Origin: a bacterium
Lineage (GTDB): Bacteria > Bacteroidota > Bacteroidia > Chitinophagales > Saprospiraceae
NCBI GenBank assembly: GCA_024742755.1
Contig: JANSXW010000002.1
Coordinates: forward strand, 1 to 64,000
DNA length: 64,000 nt
Reading direction: 5' to 3'
Both the position numbers and the translations under genes were made by a program. Each line of letters opens with the position of its first letter. Within the stretch, counting starts at the first letter, position 1. The notes under the pieces were generated by a model, which was given only the letters and a program-made list of their open reading frames with translations, did not search any database and had not been told where the DNA came from. Shown in pieces: positions 11,383 to 21,046 of this stretch.

Positions 11383-14300
11383 ATGTTAAACCGCATCATT
11401 TCGGGGCTCTTCGCTGCATTGCTTTGCTCCGCCCCTCTATTTTCCCAATCTCCAAAACCAATTATGAACGATAACAGCCCATACGCCGGTGCCTGGGCCA
11501 AAATTGACTCCCTGGAGCAGAATGGCCTGCCCCGGTCTGCCCTCGAAGCCACCGAAGCCCTCTACCAGCAAGCTAAAGCAGATGAGGAACCGGCTGAATG
11601 GGTCAAAACCATCATCTATCTGAATAAATTCCAGAGTCAAATCGAAGAAGAAGGCTTGGCGGAAGCGATCCGCCGTGTGCAATCGGAAGCCGATTCGGCT
11701 TCTTTTCCTGTAAAACCAGTGCTCCATACCCTGCTGGCCGGCTTGTATCAGCGCTACCTGGAGGAAAACCGCTGGCAGATCAGTCAGCGGACGACTGTGG
11801 CCGGTGAGCGCCCGGCAGAGATCAACCTCTGGACAATCAGGGACCTGCTGGATGAAACGGCAAAGCAGTACCTCTTGTCTGTACAGGACAAAGACCTCAT
11901 CAACATCCCTATTGAGGAATGGGCGCCCATCACTACCCCCAACAGCCCGGCAACAGAAGGGCTGCGCCCCACGCTTTACGACTTCCTCATGCACCGGGCT
12001 ATTGACTACTTCTCCAACGACCAATCGTACCTCAACGAACCGGTGTACAAGTACGTACTCCGGAAGGAAGCCGCCCTCGCTCCAGTCCGGGCTTTCATCC
12101 AAACCCGCTTTAGCGGACAGGACTCCACAGCTTATACCCTGCAGGTGCTCCATCTGCTGCAGGACCTGCTGCAGTTGCGGCTGGCCGATGACAATGCTGC
12201 CGCCCTGCTCGACCTGGACCTCAAACGCCTGCAGTTTGCTTACCGGAAACTGGTCAATGCACAAAAAGAAACCCTTTACACTCAGGCCCTCCAACGCACC
12301 ATCAAGCAATACGACGGTACGCCTGAGGTCATGCAGGCCTGGTATGCCCTGGCACAGCATTATCAGCAGCTTGGGCAAAACTACCAGCCCCTTGGCGATA
12401 CCACGCATCGCTGGAAAGCAAAGGAAGCCCTGGATTTAACCACCCAAGCGCTCAACACCTACCCTGATCATTACTGGGCTAAGCCCCTCAAAATCCTGCA
12501 GACCGGACTCCTGGAGCAGCAACTGACCCTTCAGGCTGAAGAAGTTTACCTTCCTAATCAGTCGATGCTCTTTTCCCTCACCTACCGGAATACAGATACG
12601 CTGCACTACCGGCTCATCCCACTCGCTCCGGAAGATGCCTTCCAACTGGAACGCAACCGGGGTGAAGATGCCCTTGAAATCCTGAAAAACAAAGCGCCCC
12701 GGCTTCAGGGGCACTTCAAGCTGCCGGACGAAGGCGACCTGCAGCAACACCGCACCGAGTTTGCCCTTGACGGGCAGGGGTTCGGCAGTTATGCCCTCCT
12801 CTATGCCGCAGATGAAGATTTTAATGAAAAATCTGAGGTCAGTGCCGCCTTTTTCAGCATTTCCGAACTGGGCGCCCTCTATCAACGTACCGAAAATAAA
12901 ATCCTGATCGCTCACCGCGAAAATGGTCAGCCGCTGGCAGGAGTGGAACTTCAGTTCTTTACCACCCGGTACAATCGCCGGAAAAACCAGCAGGAACTGG
13001 TCCCGCACAGCAACGCCCAAACCAATGCCATGGGCATGGCTTCCCTGCCTGGCGATGACAGGCAATCCTTCGTCGTACAACTCACCCGGGGCGCAGATGT
13101 ACAGTTCCTGGGCCGGGGCTTCTCCAATTATCAGTCTTACGACAGAGATATCCGGTCTGAAACCACCCATTTCTTTCTGGACCGATCGATTTACCGCCCG
13201 GGGCAGGCCATCTACTTCAAGGCCCTCGCCTTAACCGAAGATGCTGATGGCCTGCCAGCTATACTGCCCAATCAGCCCATCACCCTGACCTTCCGGGATG
13301 CCAACCGGCAGGAAGTGGAAACGCTGGAACTGAAAACCAATGAATTTGGCACCGTACAGGGCAACTTTACCGCTCCGCAGGGTGGCTTGCCGGGGCAAAT
13401 GTCGATACAGTCCAACCTGGGCGGAAGTACACAATATTTCTCAGTGGAAGAATACAAACGCCCCAAGTTTGAAGTGGAACTCCAACCGCTGAAAGGGCAG
13501 CCGGAACTGGGCGATACCGTGATAGTTTCCGGCCTGGCCAAAGCCTACGCCGGCAATGTAATCGATGGGGCAAAGGTCACCTACCGGGTGGAGCGCAATG
13601 CCCGCTTCCCCTGGTCTTTCTGGTGGTACCGCATGCCAAGCAGCAACAGTATGGAAATTGCGAATGGCGTGGCACAAACAGCTCCGGACGGCAGCTTTTC
13701 CATTGAATTCCCTGCGTTGCCTGACCCCACCATCAGCCCGGACAACCGCCCGGAATACACCTATACCGTATCGGTGGATGTCACCGATTCCAACGGCGAA
13801 ACCCGCTCCGCTACCCGTTCCGTACGCCTGGGCTATCTGCAGCTCAAGGCTGAAATGGAACTCCCGGCTCAGGCAGACCTGGCCAATCCGATGATGGCAC
13901 TGCAGCTCTATGCCCAAAACCTGGATGGCAATCCTGCGGCTGCCGGTGGCGAACTCACCATAACTGCTCTGGCACCGCCGCCTCGCGCATTGGTGGCGCG
14001 CTACTGGGAGCGCCCGGACTACTATCTGCTGGAGGAGGCAGAGTTTGTACAGCGTTTTCCTCACCTGCCCTATGCAGATGAAAATGAGCAGCGAAACTGG
14101 AAAACCACAGGTACTGTTTTCGAAGAATCGGTAGAAGTCAATGGTCAAGACACCCTATTCCTGAATTTCTCCGGCTGGAAGGTTGGCCACTACCGCGCCA
14201 CCCTCCGCCTGCGGGATGAAAGTGGGGAGATGGTAGAGTCGGTCAAGTATTTTGCGCTGTTTGACAGCAAAAAACAGCGCCTGCCCGATGGTGCCGTAGC

Positions 14301-17300
14301 CTGGGAAAAGCCCGCCAAAGAAGGCCCCTTCCAACCCGGTGAAACCTATCAGCATCTACTGGGCAGCGCCACAGCGGAAATACCCTACCTGATCGAAGTG
14401 GAAGGCCGTGATGGCACCCTCCGGCAGGAATGGCTGAAAGCAGCACGGTGGCAGTGGATCAGCCAGAAAATTGAGGAAAAAGACCGGGGCAATTTATTCC
14501 TCCACATTCAGGGGATGCAGTACAACCGCTTTTTCCAGTTCCAACAGCAAATCACCGTGCCCTGGAGCAACAAGGAACTAAAAATCACCTATCAGACTTT
14601 CCGGGATAAGCTGTTGCCCGGAGCGGAAGAAACCTGGGAACTCAAAATCAGCGGCCCGGAGAGAGAAGCGGTAGCAGCAGAGTTGGTGGCAGGTATGTAC
14701 GATGCTTCGCTGGATGCCTACCGCATGCACAACTGGTATTTCAACCCTTTCCCGAGTGCCTACAGCCGTTTGAACTGGGCACAGCAAGGCTTTTCAGCCA
14801 ACTATGGCCGTTCCTTTTTCTACAACAGAGGGCCTTACTTTAGCCCTAATGCGCGGCAGTACCGGGAGCTTGACTGGCACAACTGGAACCGTTGGTATGG
14901 TGGTTTTGCACGGGGAAATACACCTGTGATGGCCGAATCGCGGGCTTTTGATGATGGAGCGGTCGAATTCAGTGATCAAATATCAAATTACTCTTCTAAA
15001 TCAGTAGAAAAAACTACAGCCGCTCAGGCCACTATAGCTTCCCCCCCTGCCCCGGAAGGCGACACCATGACCAATGCCGAACCGGAAGCCCCTAAACCAG
15101 AGCCAGCCATCCGCCGCAACCTAAAGGAAACCGTCTTTTTCTTTCCACAGCTGCGTACCGATGAGGCGGGCAATGTCATCCTGCAGTTCAAAATGAATGA
15201 AGCGCTGACGCGCTGGAAATTCCTGGCTTTTGCCCACACCACCTCCCTGCAGTATGCCCTTTCCGAGCAGGAAGTAGTCACGCAAAAGCAGCTGATGGTA
15301 CAGCCTAATGCGCCCCGTTTTGTGCGTCAGGGCGACCGCATTGCCTTTACCGCCAAGGTGAGCAACCTGTCGGAAGCCCGGCTGCAAGGCACCGCCCGCC
15401 TCCAATTGTTTGATGCTGTCAGTATGGAGCCGATGGATGCCTTGTTTGGGAATGCGGAGCAGGAACAGCCCTTCACAGCTGAAGCCGGGCAGTCTCAGGG
15501 GGTATCCTGGATGCTTGAAGTACCGGAAGATTTCACCGGCGCGATCGTACACCGGGTCACGGCAGAAGCAGGCAGCTATGCCGATGGAGAAGAAAGCGCC
15601 CTGCCGGTGCTGACCAACCGGACCCTAGTCACGGAAACGATGCCATTGCCCATCGGTGGGAAAGAAAGCAAGACCTTCGACTTCAGCGCGATGAAAAAAG
15701 CGCAGCAGTCCAAAACGCTGCAGCCTCATCAGTTTACCCTGGAGTTCACCTCCAACCCGGCCTGGTACGCAGTGAAGGCACTCCCATACCTGATGGAGTA
15801 CCCCCACGAATGCACCGAGCAAATTTTCAGCCGCTACTACGCCAACAGCCTGGCCTCTTCCGTGGCGAATCAGTACCCGGAAGTGCAGCGCGTGTTCGAG
15901 CAGTGGCGCTCAACGGATGCCCTCCTAAGCGAACTCGAACAAAACCAGGACCTGAAAAACATTATCCTGGAGCAGACACCCTGGGTGCGCAATGCCCAAA
16001 GCGAAACCGCACAGCGCAAGCGCATCGGCCTGCTGTTTGACCTCAACCGTATGGGGTACGAAAAAGCGGAAGCGCTGAACAAGCTCAAGGAACGGCAATC
16101 CGCTAACGGTGGGTTTTCCTGGTTCCCGGGCGGGCGCGAAAGCTGGTACATCACGCAGTACCTGGTGGAAGGCCTGGCACGGCTGCAGTTGCTTGGCGTA
16201 GAAGACATTGCGAATGACCGTACCGCCCGGAACATCCTGGAGCGCGGCCTCGCCTTTGTGGATGAAGAAATGGCCGATTACTACACCAAGGCTATGGCCA
16301 GAAAGGATAGCCTGCTGCCAAACATTGCCATTCACTACCTCTACACCAGATCTCTTACCGCTGATCAGGAGCTTTCCGGGACTGCCAGGGGGGCATTCAA
16401 CTTCTACCTGAACCAGGCTGAGGATAAGTGGTTAGAGCGCAACCTCTACGAACAGGCTATGCTGGCAGTGGTCTTCCAAAAGCAGGATATGCCGGAACAA
16501 GCCACCAAAGTCATGAAGTCTCTGCGCGAGCGTGCCCTGTACAACGAAGAAATGGGCATGTACTGGAAGTACGATTATGGCTTCTATTGGTACCAATTGC
16601 CGATTGAAACCCACGCCATGCTGATCGAGGCCTTCGCTACCGTTGCTAAGGACGAAGAAGCGGTGGAGCAACTCAAAGTGTGGCTGCTGAAAAACAAACA
16701 GACCAACCACTGGGAGACCACCAAGGCCACGGCAAGTGCGGTCTACGCCATGCTCCGCTTCGGCGAAAACTGGCTGGCTTACGATGAGCCTGTGCAGGTC
16801 TCCTTTCCCAAATTAGATGCGGAGGCTTATGAGGCACAAATTACCGAAGCGCAAAAGAATGCTGAAGCTGGCACCGGGTATTTCAAAACCCAATGGGACG
16901 GCAAAGCCATTCAGCCGGGCTTCCGCCACATTCAGGTGGACAACCCAAACCCCGGCATTGCGTGGGGTGCCGCCTACTGGCAGTACTTCGAAGACCTGGA
17001 TAAAGTGGAGACCTTCAAGTCCACTCCGCTGGTCATGAACCGCACCCTCTACCGGGAAGAGCCCAGTGACAAGGGGCCCATCCTGATGCCTGTCACCCCC
17101 AAAATGACGCTCCGACCCGGCGACAAGCTTGTGGTGCGCATCGACATCAAAGTAGACCGGGCGATGGAGTACGTCCACTTGCAGGACATGCGGGCGAGTG
17201 GCCTGGAGCCGGTCAATGTGCTCAGCCGCTACAAATGGCAGGGTGGCCTGGGCTATTACCAAAGTACCCGGGATGCCTCCACGGACTTCTTCATTTCGTA

Positions 17301-17445
17301 TTTGCCGCAGGGCACCTTTACGTTGGAGTACCCGCTGCGGGTCAGCCACCGGGGGGATTTTACCAACGGCATGGCGCGCCTGCAGTGCATGTATGCGCCG
17401 GAATTCAGCAGCCATTCAGCCGGGGTGCGATTGAAGGTGGAGTAG
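11383..17445 (+). CDS. Bacterial alpha-2-macroglobulin family protein with thioester motif
   Basis: 2020 residues, longer than the roughly 1500-1900 usual for the family. Signal peptide MLNRIISGLFAALLCSAPLFSQ. The MG2-type motif DRSIYRPGQAIYFKAL lies at about 596-611. A low-complexity Pro/Ala/Glu bait-like stretch (about 1190-1240) precedes the A2M domain (FFFPQLRTDEAGNVILQFKM, about 1250-1270). CTEQ starts at Cys1477 in YPHECTEQIFSRYY and keeps the C-x-E-Q thioester signature. An alpha-helical thioester domain and a C-terminal beta domain follow. Such proteins are envelope-attached or periplasmic and are thought to trap attacking proteases covalently. No lipobox is evident, so it may be soluble in the periplasm. 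No pbpC-type penicillin-binding partner is next to it. The start is an ATG directly before the signal peptide. Confidence 0.92.
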   Translation: MLNRIISGLFAALLCSAPLFSQSPKPIMNDNSPYAGAWAKIDSLEQNGLPRSALEATEALYQQAKADEEPAEWVKTIIYLNKFQSQIEEEGLAEAIRRVQSEADSASFPVKPVLHTLLAGLYQRYLEENRWQISQRTTVAGERPAEINLWTIRDLLDETAKQYLLSVQDKDLINIPIEEWAPITTPNSPATEGLRPTLYDFLMHRAIDYFSNDQSYLNEPVYKYVLRKEAALAPVRAFIQTRFSGQDSTAYTLQVLHLLQDLLQLRLADDNAAALLDLDLKRLQFAYRKLVNAQKETLYTQALQRTIKQYDGTPEVMQAWYALAQHYQQLGQNYQPLGDTTHRWKAKEALDLTTQALNTYPDHYWAKPLKILQTGLLEQQLTLQAEEVYLPNQSMLFSLTYRNTDTLHYRLIPLAPEDAFQLERNRGEDALEILKNKAPRLQGHFKLPDEGDLQQHRTEFALDGQGFGSYALLYAADEDFNEKSEVSAAFFSISELGALYQRTENKILIAHRENGQPLAGVELQFFTTRYNRRKNQQELVPHSNAQTNAMGMASLPGDDRQSFVVQLTRGADVQFLGRGFSNYQSYDRDIRSETTHFFLDRSIYRPGQAIYFKALALTEDADGLPAILPNQPITLTFRDANRQEVETLELKTNEFGTVQGNFTAPQGGLPGQMSIQSNLGGSTQYFSVEEYKRPKFEVELQPLKGQPELGDTVIVSGLAKAYAGNVIDGAKVTYRVERNARFPWSFWWYRMPSSNSMEIANGVAQTAPDGSFSIEFPALPDPTISPDNRPEYTYTVSVDVTDSNGETRSATRSVRLGYLQLKAEMELPAQADLANPMMALQLYAQNLDGNPAAAGGELTITALAPPPRALVARYWERPDYYLLEEAEFVQRFPHLPYADENEQRNWKTTGTVFEESVEVNGQDTLFLNFSGWKVGHYRATLRLRDESGEMVESVKYFALFDSKKQRLPDGAVAWEKPAKEGPFQPGETYQHLLGSATAEIPYLIEVEGRDGTLRQEWLKAARWQWISQKIEEKDRGNLFLHIQGMQYNRFFQFQQQITVPWSNKELKITYQTFRDKLLPGAEETWELKISGPEREAVAAELVAGMYDASLDAYRMHNWYFNPFPSAYSRLNWAQQGFSANYGRSFFYNRGPYFSPNARQYRELDWHNWNRWYGGFARGNTPVMAESRAFDDGAVEFSDQISNYSSKSVEKTTAAQATIASPPAPEGDTMTNAEPEAPKPEPAIRRNLKETVFFFPQLRTDEAGNVILQFKMNEALTRWKFLAFAHTTSLQYALSEQEVVTQKQLMVQPNAPRFVRQGDRIAFTAKVSNLSEARLQGTARLQLFDAVSMEPMDALFGNAEQEQPFTAEAGQSQGVSWMLEVPEDFTGAIVHRVTAEAGSYADGEESALPVLTNRTLVTETMPLPIGGKESKTFDFSAMKKAQQSKTLQPHQFTLEFTSNPAWYAVKALPYLMEYPHECTEQIFSRYYANSLASSVANQYPEVQRVFEQWRSTDALLSELEQNQDLKNIILEQTPWVRNAQSETAQRKRIGLLFDLNRMGYEKAEALNKLKERQSANGGFSWFPGGRESWYITQYLVEGLARLQLLGVEDIANDRTARNILERGLAFVDEEMADYYTKAMARKDSLLPNIAIHYLYTRSLTADQELSGTARGAFNFYLNQAEDKWLERNLYEQAMLAVVFQKQDMPEQATKVMKSLRERALYNEEMGMYWKYDYGFYWYQLPIETHAMLIEAFATVAKDEEAVEQLKVWLLKNKQTNHWETTKATASAVYAMLRFGENWLAYDEPVQVSFPKLDAEAYEAQITEAQKNAEAGTGYFKTQWDGKAIQPGFRHIQVDNPNPGIAWGAAYWQYFEDLDKVETFKSTPLVMNRTLYREEPSDKGPILMPVTPKMTLRPGDKLVVRIDIKVDRAMEYVHLQDMRASGLEPVNVLSRYKWQGGLGYYQSTRDASTDFFISYLPQGTFTLEYPLRVSHRGDFTNGMARLQCMYAPEFSSHSAGVRLKVE

Positions 17446-17505
17446 AAATAGGCATTGCTATTGAAACAAGATCACAATATCTTGCGAACAGCATAACTTA
17501 GGCTT

Positions 17506-18138
17506 ATGATCACCTCATTGGAGCAACTGGACTTGCAAAAAAAGTATTCTTACGCGGACTACCTGACCTGGAACCTCAGGGAGCGGGTGGAGCTATTGAG
17601 GGGATATGTACGCAAAATGGCGCCTGCCCCCAGCGATGAACATCAGCGGATCAGCAGTTTTCTTCATGGTACAATTTGGTATCACTTGCGGCAAAAGGAA
17701 TGTGAAGTCCGGCATGCGCCCTATGATGTCCGGCTCATCATCCCGTCTGATACGCCCCTGTCCAGCCGGAGAAGAAAAAGCGCCACCGCCCTGTCCGATG
17801 AAGAGATAGAAACTGTGGTCCAACCGGATATCCTCGTGGTTTGCGACCCCGCAAAAATTGATGACCGGGGCTGCCTGGGCGCTCCGGACCTGATTATTGA
17901 AATCCTCTCCCGGGGCAATAACAAGGAGGACACCGAAGAGAAATTTACCATTTACGAATCCGCTGGCGTCCCGGAATATTGGATTGTCCACCCTTACGAG
18001 CAAACCATTACGGTTTACCGGCCGGACAGCAATGGGCGATATGCGGGGTCACGCCCTTTCGCACCCGGTAGCCAACTCACATCAGAAATACTGAAGGAAT
18101 TGGAGATACCGGTTGCAGAAGTTTTTGGCAGAAAATAA
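17506..18138 (+). CDS. Uma2 family (DUF820) putative nuclease-fold protein
   Basis: 210 residues. It shows the family pattern: a Tyr-rich N-terminus (YSYADYLTW), ELLRGYVRKMAPAPSDEHQRI, then the nuclease-like core VVQPDILVVCD, GAPDLIIEILS and EKFTIYESAGVPEYWIV. The Asp, Glu and Lys there match the PD-(D/E)xK-like arrangement of the family. Uma2 proteins are common in Cyanobacteria and Bacteroidota; their biological role is unsettled. It follows the A2M gene by 60 bp, with a weak 6-bp inverted repeat (CAAGAT/ATCTTG, 17467-17484) between them, so it may be co-transcribed. Its 3' end lies 2 bp from the convergent gene. Confidence 0.88.
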   Translation: MITSLEQLDLQKKYSYADYLTWNLRERVELLRGYVRKMAPAPSDEHQRISSFLHGTIWYHLRQKECEVRHAPYDVRLIIPSDTPLSSRRRKSATALSDEEIETVVQPDILVVCDPAKIDDRGCLGAPDLIIEILSRGNNKEDTEEKFTIYESAGVPEYWIVHPYEQTITVYRPDSNGRYAGSRPFAPGSQLTSEILKELEIPVAEVFGRK

Positions 18139-18140
18139 TT

Positions 18141-20258
18141 TTACTTCGTGGTTTTGAGACCGGTGGAAGCGTTGAATCCTCCGTGGTCAAAAGCTTCATC
18201 AGGCCCGGACAATAAAATCTCATCCAGAAAAATCCAGCTTTTGCCGCCTGGATTAGGGTGCCAGTCCGGATTGCGAAGCGGGCTGCGTACCTCCACTTTC
18301 ACATAGCGGGCATCAACCGGGGCAAATGCAATGGGGAAGTATTTCAGCTCCGTTTCGACCACCTCCTTATCGATGGTTGGCCAGTCTGCCCTTGCCACCT
18401 CCCGGAACTGCTTCCCATCAGCAGAGACGGAAACGATGGCGCTCTTAGGGAAGAAAATCCAGCTGGCCGGCCTGGACAAGGCACTGATGGTGACTTCATT
18501 AACGGAAGTGAGCTCCGGCAATTCCATCAACGCGGCCATATGCTCCCCTTCGTACCCCAGCCAGTTGCCGGCTGTGAATACTGCTGTGCCTTTCTGCAAA
18601 TCGACCAGGGATGCGCCTCCATTGGCCTGGAACTTTCCGGAAGGGGGGTTGAGCAGGCGCCCTTCTTTTGCCCTTAGCCCCGCTTTTACGAAACGGGCCG
18701 CAGACACCTCACTTTCATTCCAGCCTGACTTTGCAGCATACGCCTGCACTTCCGCCGTAGTGCGCAGGATAAGAGAATCCGGGAAAAGGGGAGAATCCGG
18801 CCCCGGAGGAGTGCCATCAATGGTGTAGCGCACCTCCACGCCTTTAAAGTTGGAAATGGCGCGCACGACGATGGAGTCATGGAACAGCGTGGATGCCGCC
18901 TCCAACAGCGGGGGATTAAGGGCAGCCGTCCCAAAGACCTCCCGGTCCGCTTCCTGCTGTACAGCCACCTGTGGGTGCGCCTGTCTCCATTCGGCCAGGG
19001 CAGCATCAGATACCGCCGTTTGCCACAGGTAGACTTGCTTCAGTTCCGGTAATTGCCCGATCGCCTTCAGCCCCTGATCGGTCACTGCCGTCCCATAGAG
19101 ATTGAGTACCTGCAAGTGAGGCAGCTCCGACAGAAAGCCAAGCCCCGCATCCGTGACCCGGGTGCCCTGCAATTGTAGCTTTTTCAGATTGGTGAACGCC
19201 GCAAGCTGTCCTGTCAGCTCATCCGAAAAGTTGCTGTACCCGCAGTGGAGCTCAATGACCCGGTCAGCGTACTTGCCAAGGGGCGCAAAACTCCGGGCAC
19301 TGATCGCCGTATCCCGCGCCATATCCACCAGCAAAAAGGGGCTGTCTTCCGCAGCTACTGCCACGTGCAGGCCTTGTGCATTCAGCTGTTGGACCGTTTC
19401 AAGCGGCAGGGGCGGCAGGTCCAGCTTCGCCCAATGATCGGCAGGGGCCTGATAGGCTTCCAGCAGGGTAGCCACCGCAGCCCGGTCCTTCATGTCTTTC
19501 ACCTTGCAGTCGAAACAGGCATCATTGCCCATCCACCATTCCAGAAGCTGAATCTCTCCCTCCGACAATTGGGGCTTGCCCTCCGGAGGCATGTGCTCCT
19601 CCACTTCCATCGGCAAATGCACGCGCTCCAGCAGCAGGCTCTGAGCAGGTACTGCGGTATTGATAAGGGGCCCGCTATCGCCTCCTGCCAATAACCCCGC
19701 CTGATCGGTGAGGACCAGCCCTCCCTTAGACTTGGAAGGCTTATGGCAGCCGGTGCACTTTTGGTCCATAATGGGTTGTATGATGAGGTCGTACACCAGC
19801 GCTTCTTCGATATTTTCCACTGTTTGGGGCGCTGACGGTTTTTCGAAAAGATAATCGGTGCCGTGGGTCATTGCCCCACCGTAGTGCCCGGCGGCGAACA
19901 AAGCCACGCCACAAACCCACAGCAGATAAGGGTACAGTTGGGTCAGCAACCGGATATATTGCCGATGCCCAAGGTAAAGCAGCAAAGCACTGACGGCCGT
20001 TGCAATCCCCAGCCAGCGGTGGTACTGCAGGAGGTTTTCTTCATAGCCGCCTTCTTCCGCCAGCCACCATCCGGTAGCTGCTGCCACAATAGAGGCCAGG
20101 GTGCCCAGGAGGAGGGAAAGCCCGATGGCCGGCTGATAGTTGTTGTGTTTTTGCCAGCGCTGCAGCCCCTCCATCAGCATACCCAGCAGCAGGAAACCGA
20201 TGGGCAGGTGGACAATGAGTGGGTGCAACCGGGCTGGGTTTATGGATAGTATTTCCAT
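18141..20258 (-). CDS. Membrane-anchored c-type cytochrome with LRR, chitobiase-C-like and discoidin-like domains
   Basis: 705 residues. The N-terminus is a DUF2231-like four-helix membrane module (LHPLIVHLPIGFLLLGMLMEG, ATGWWLAEEGG; residues 1-140). A planctomycete-cytochrome-C-type domain follows, with one heme site Cys168-x-x-Cys171-His172 (KCTGCHKPSKSKGGL) and MPPEGKPQLSEGEIQLLEWW. Leucine-rich repeats occupy about 330-420 (LKKLQLQGTRVTDAGLGFL). A chitobiase/HEX_C-like domain (VEVRYTIDGTPPG) lies at about 475-540. A discoidin-like C-terminal module ends in SWIFLDEILLSG. Last gene of the operon read from 25906; it starts 2 bp after the upstream stop. A role in electron transfer or ligand sensing at the membrane is inferred from family resemblance only. 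Confidence 0.85.
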   Translation of the reverse strand: MEILSINPARLHPLIVHLPIGFLLLGMLMEGLQRWQKHNNYQPAIGLSLLLGTLASIVAAATGWWLAEEGGYEENLLQYHRWLGIATAVSALLLYLGHRQYIRLLTQLYPYLLWVCGVALFAAGHYGGAMTHGTDYLFEKPSAPQTVENIEEALVYDLIIQPIMDQKCTGCHKPSKSKGGLVLTDQAGLLAGGDSGPLINTAVPAQSLLLERVHLPMEVEEHMPPEGKPQLSEGEIQLLEWWMGNDACFDCKVKDMKDRAAVATLLEAYQAPADHWAKLDLPPLPLETVQQLNAQGLHVAVAAEDSPFLLVDMARDTAISARSFAPLGKYADRVIELHCGYSNFSDELTGQLAAFTNLKKLQLQGTRVTDAGLGFLSELPHLQVLNLYGTAVTDQGLKAIGQLPELKQVYLWQTAVSDAALAEWRQAHPQVAVQQEADREVFGTAALNPPLLEAASTLFHDSIVVRAISNFKGVEVRYTIDGTPPGPDSPLFPDSLILRTTAEVQAYAAKSGWNESEVSAARFVKAGLRAKEGRLLNPPSGKFQANGGASLVDLQKGTAVFTAGNWLGYEGEHMAALMELPELTSVNEVTISALSRPASWIFFPKSAIVSVSADGKQFREVARADWPTIDKEVVETELKYFPIAFAPVDARYVKVEVRSPLRNPDWHPNPGGKSWIFLDEILLSGPDEAFDHGGFNASTGLKTTK

Positions 20259-20260
20259 GG

Positions 20261-21046
20261 TCAGGGCTTTTGAGTTAAAAATAGTTCATCTATAAAAATC
20301 CAGGCGGGCCGGCCGGCACCATCATGCCAATCGGGCAGCTGCCGGGCGAGTATGACCACCTCCAGGCCCTTAGCGCTCCAGGAGCTGAGCGGCACCTCCA
20401 GGAAGTGGAATTGTGCAGGCGCACCGGGCTCAGGCTGTGCGGTTTCAAACCGGCCAATCTCTTCCCCGGCATCATAAACCTGTACCGTCGCCGGGGGCAT
20501 GATCCAGGCACCGGCATTGTCCAGCAAACTGAGCACCAGTGTATTAGCCTTTCCGGCTTCCGGGGCCTCCAGCTGCAGGCGCAGGGTGTCCGTTTCCCAA
20601 CCCAGCCATGCCCTGGGAGTGGCTGAAAAATTCAGGGCGCCCTTTTGCCGGTCGGCCAAAGCAGGCAGACCGGCTCCGGTATATTGCGGCGCGGGGATTG
20701 GGACGGCATTCGTAACGCTTAACGGTTGGTTGTATTTCAGGCTGCGGACAGATACACCTACTACCGGGCTGTCTTCAAAATCGGGTTGAAAAGCCTGCGC
20801 AGCGATGGTAGCCGATTGGGAAAGCCGCAAGGGCTCCTGATAAACAGGGCTTTGCGAACCCACCGGGCTCCCATCCAGCGTATACCGGAGTTCCACACCA
20901 GGGTAGTCCAGCTCCAGGCGTACCGTGGCGGTTTCAGTAAAAAAGACCGAATCCACCACCACCTGAGGCGGGCTCAGCTGAATGCGGGGCTGCGCTAAAG
21001 CCAGCCCGCTACACAGCATCAACAGGAAAAAGTACACATTCCTCAT
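20261..21046 (-). CDS. Secreted protein: chitobiase-C-like plus discoidin-like module
   Basis: 261 residues with a signal peptide (MRNVYFFLLMLCSGLALAQ). Residues about 30-105 form a chitobiase/HEX_C-type domain (VELRYTLDGSPVGSQSPVYQEP). Residues about 125-261 resemble the C-terminal module of the next gene and of the GH92 and GH20 enzymes in this window, ending in PAWIFIDELFLTQKP. There is no catalytic domain, so it looks like a free-standing binding or scaffold protein. Its start overlaps the NHL gene's stop by 4 bp (ATGA), indicating translational coupling. Confidence 0.8.
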   Translation of the reverse strand: MRNVYFFLLMLCSGLALAQPRIQLSPPQVVVDSVFFTETATVRLELDYPGVELRYTLDGSPVGSQSPVYQEPLRLSQSATIAAQAFQPDFEDSPVVGVSVRSLKYNQPLSVTNAVPIPAPQYTGAGLPALADRQKGALNFSATPRAWLGWETDTLRLQLEAPEAGKANTLVLSLLDNAGAWIMPPATVQVYDAGEEIGRFETAQPEPGAPAQFHFLEVPLSSWSAKGLEVVILARQLPDWHDGAGRPAWIFIDELFLTQKP

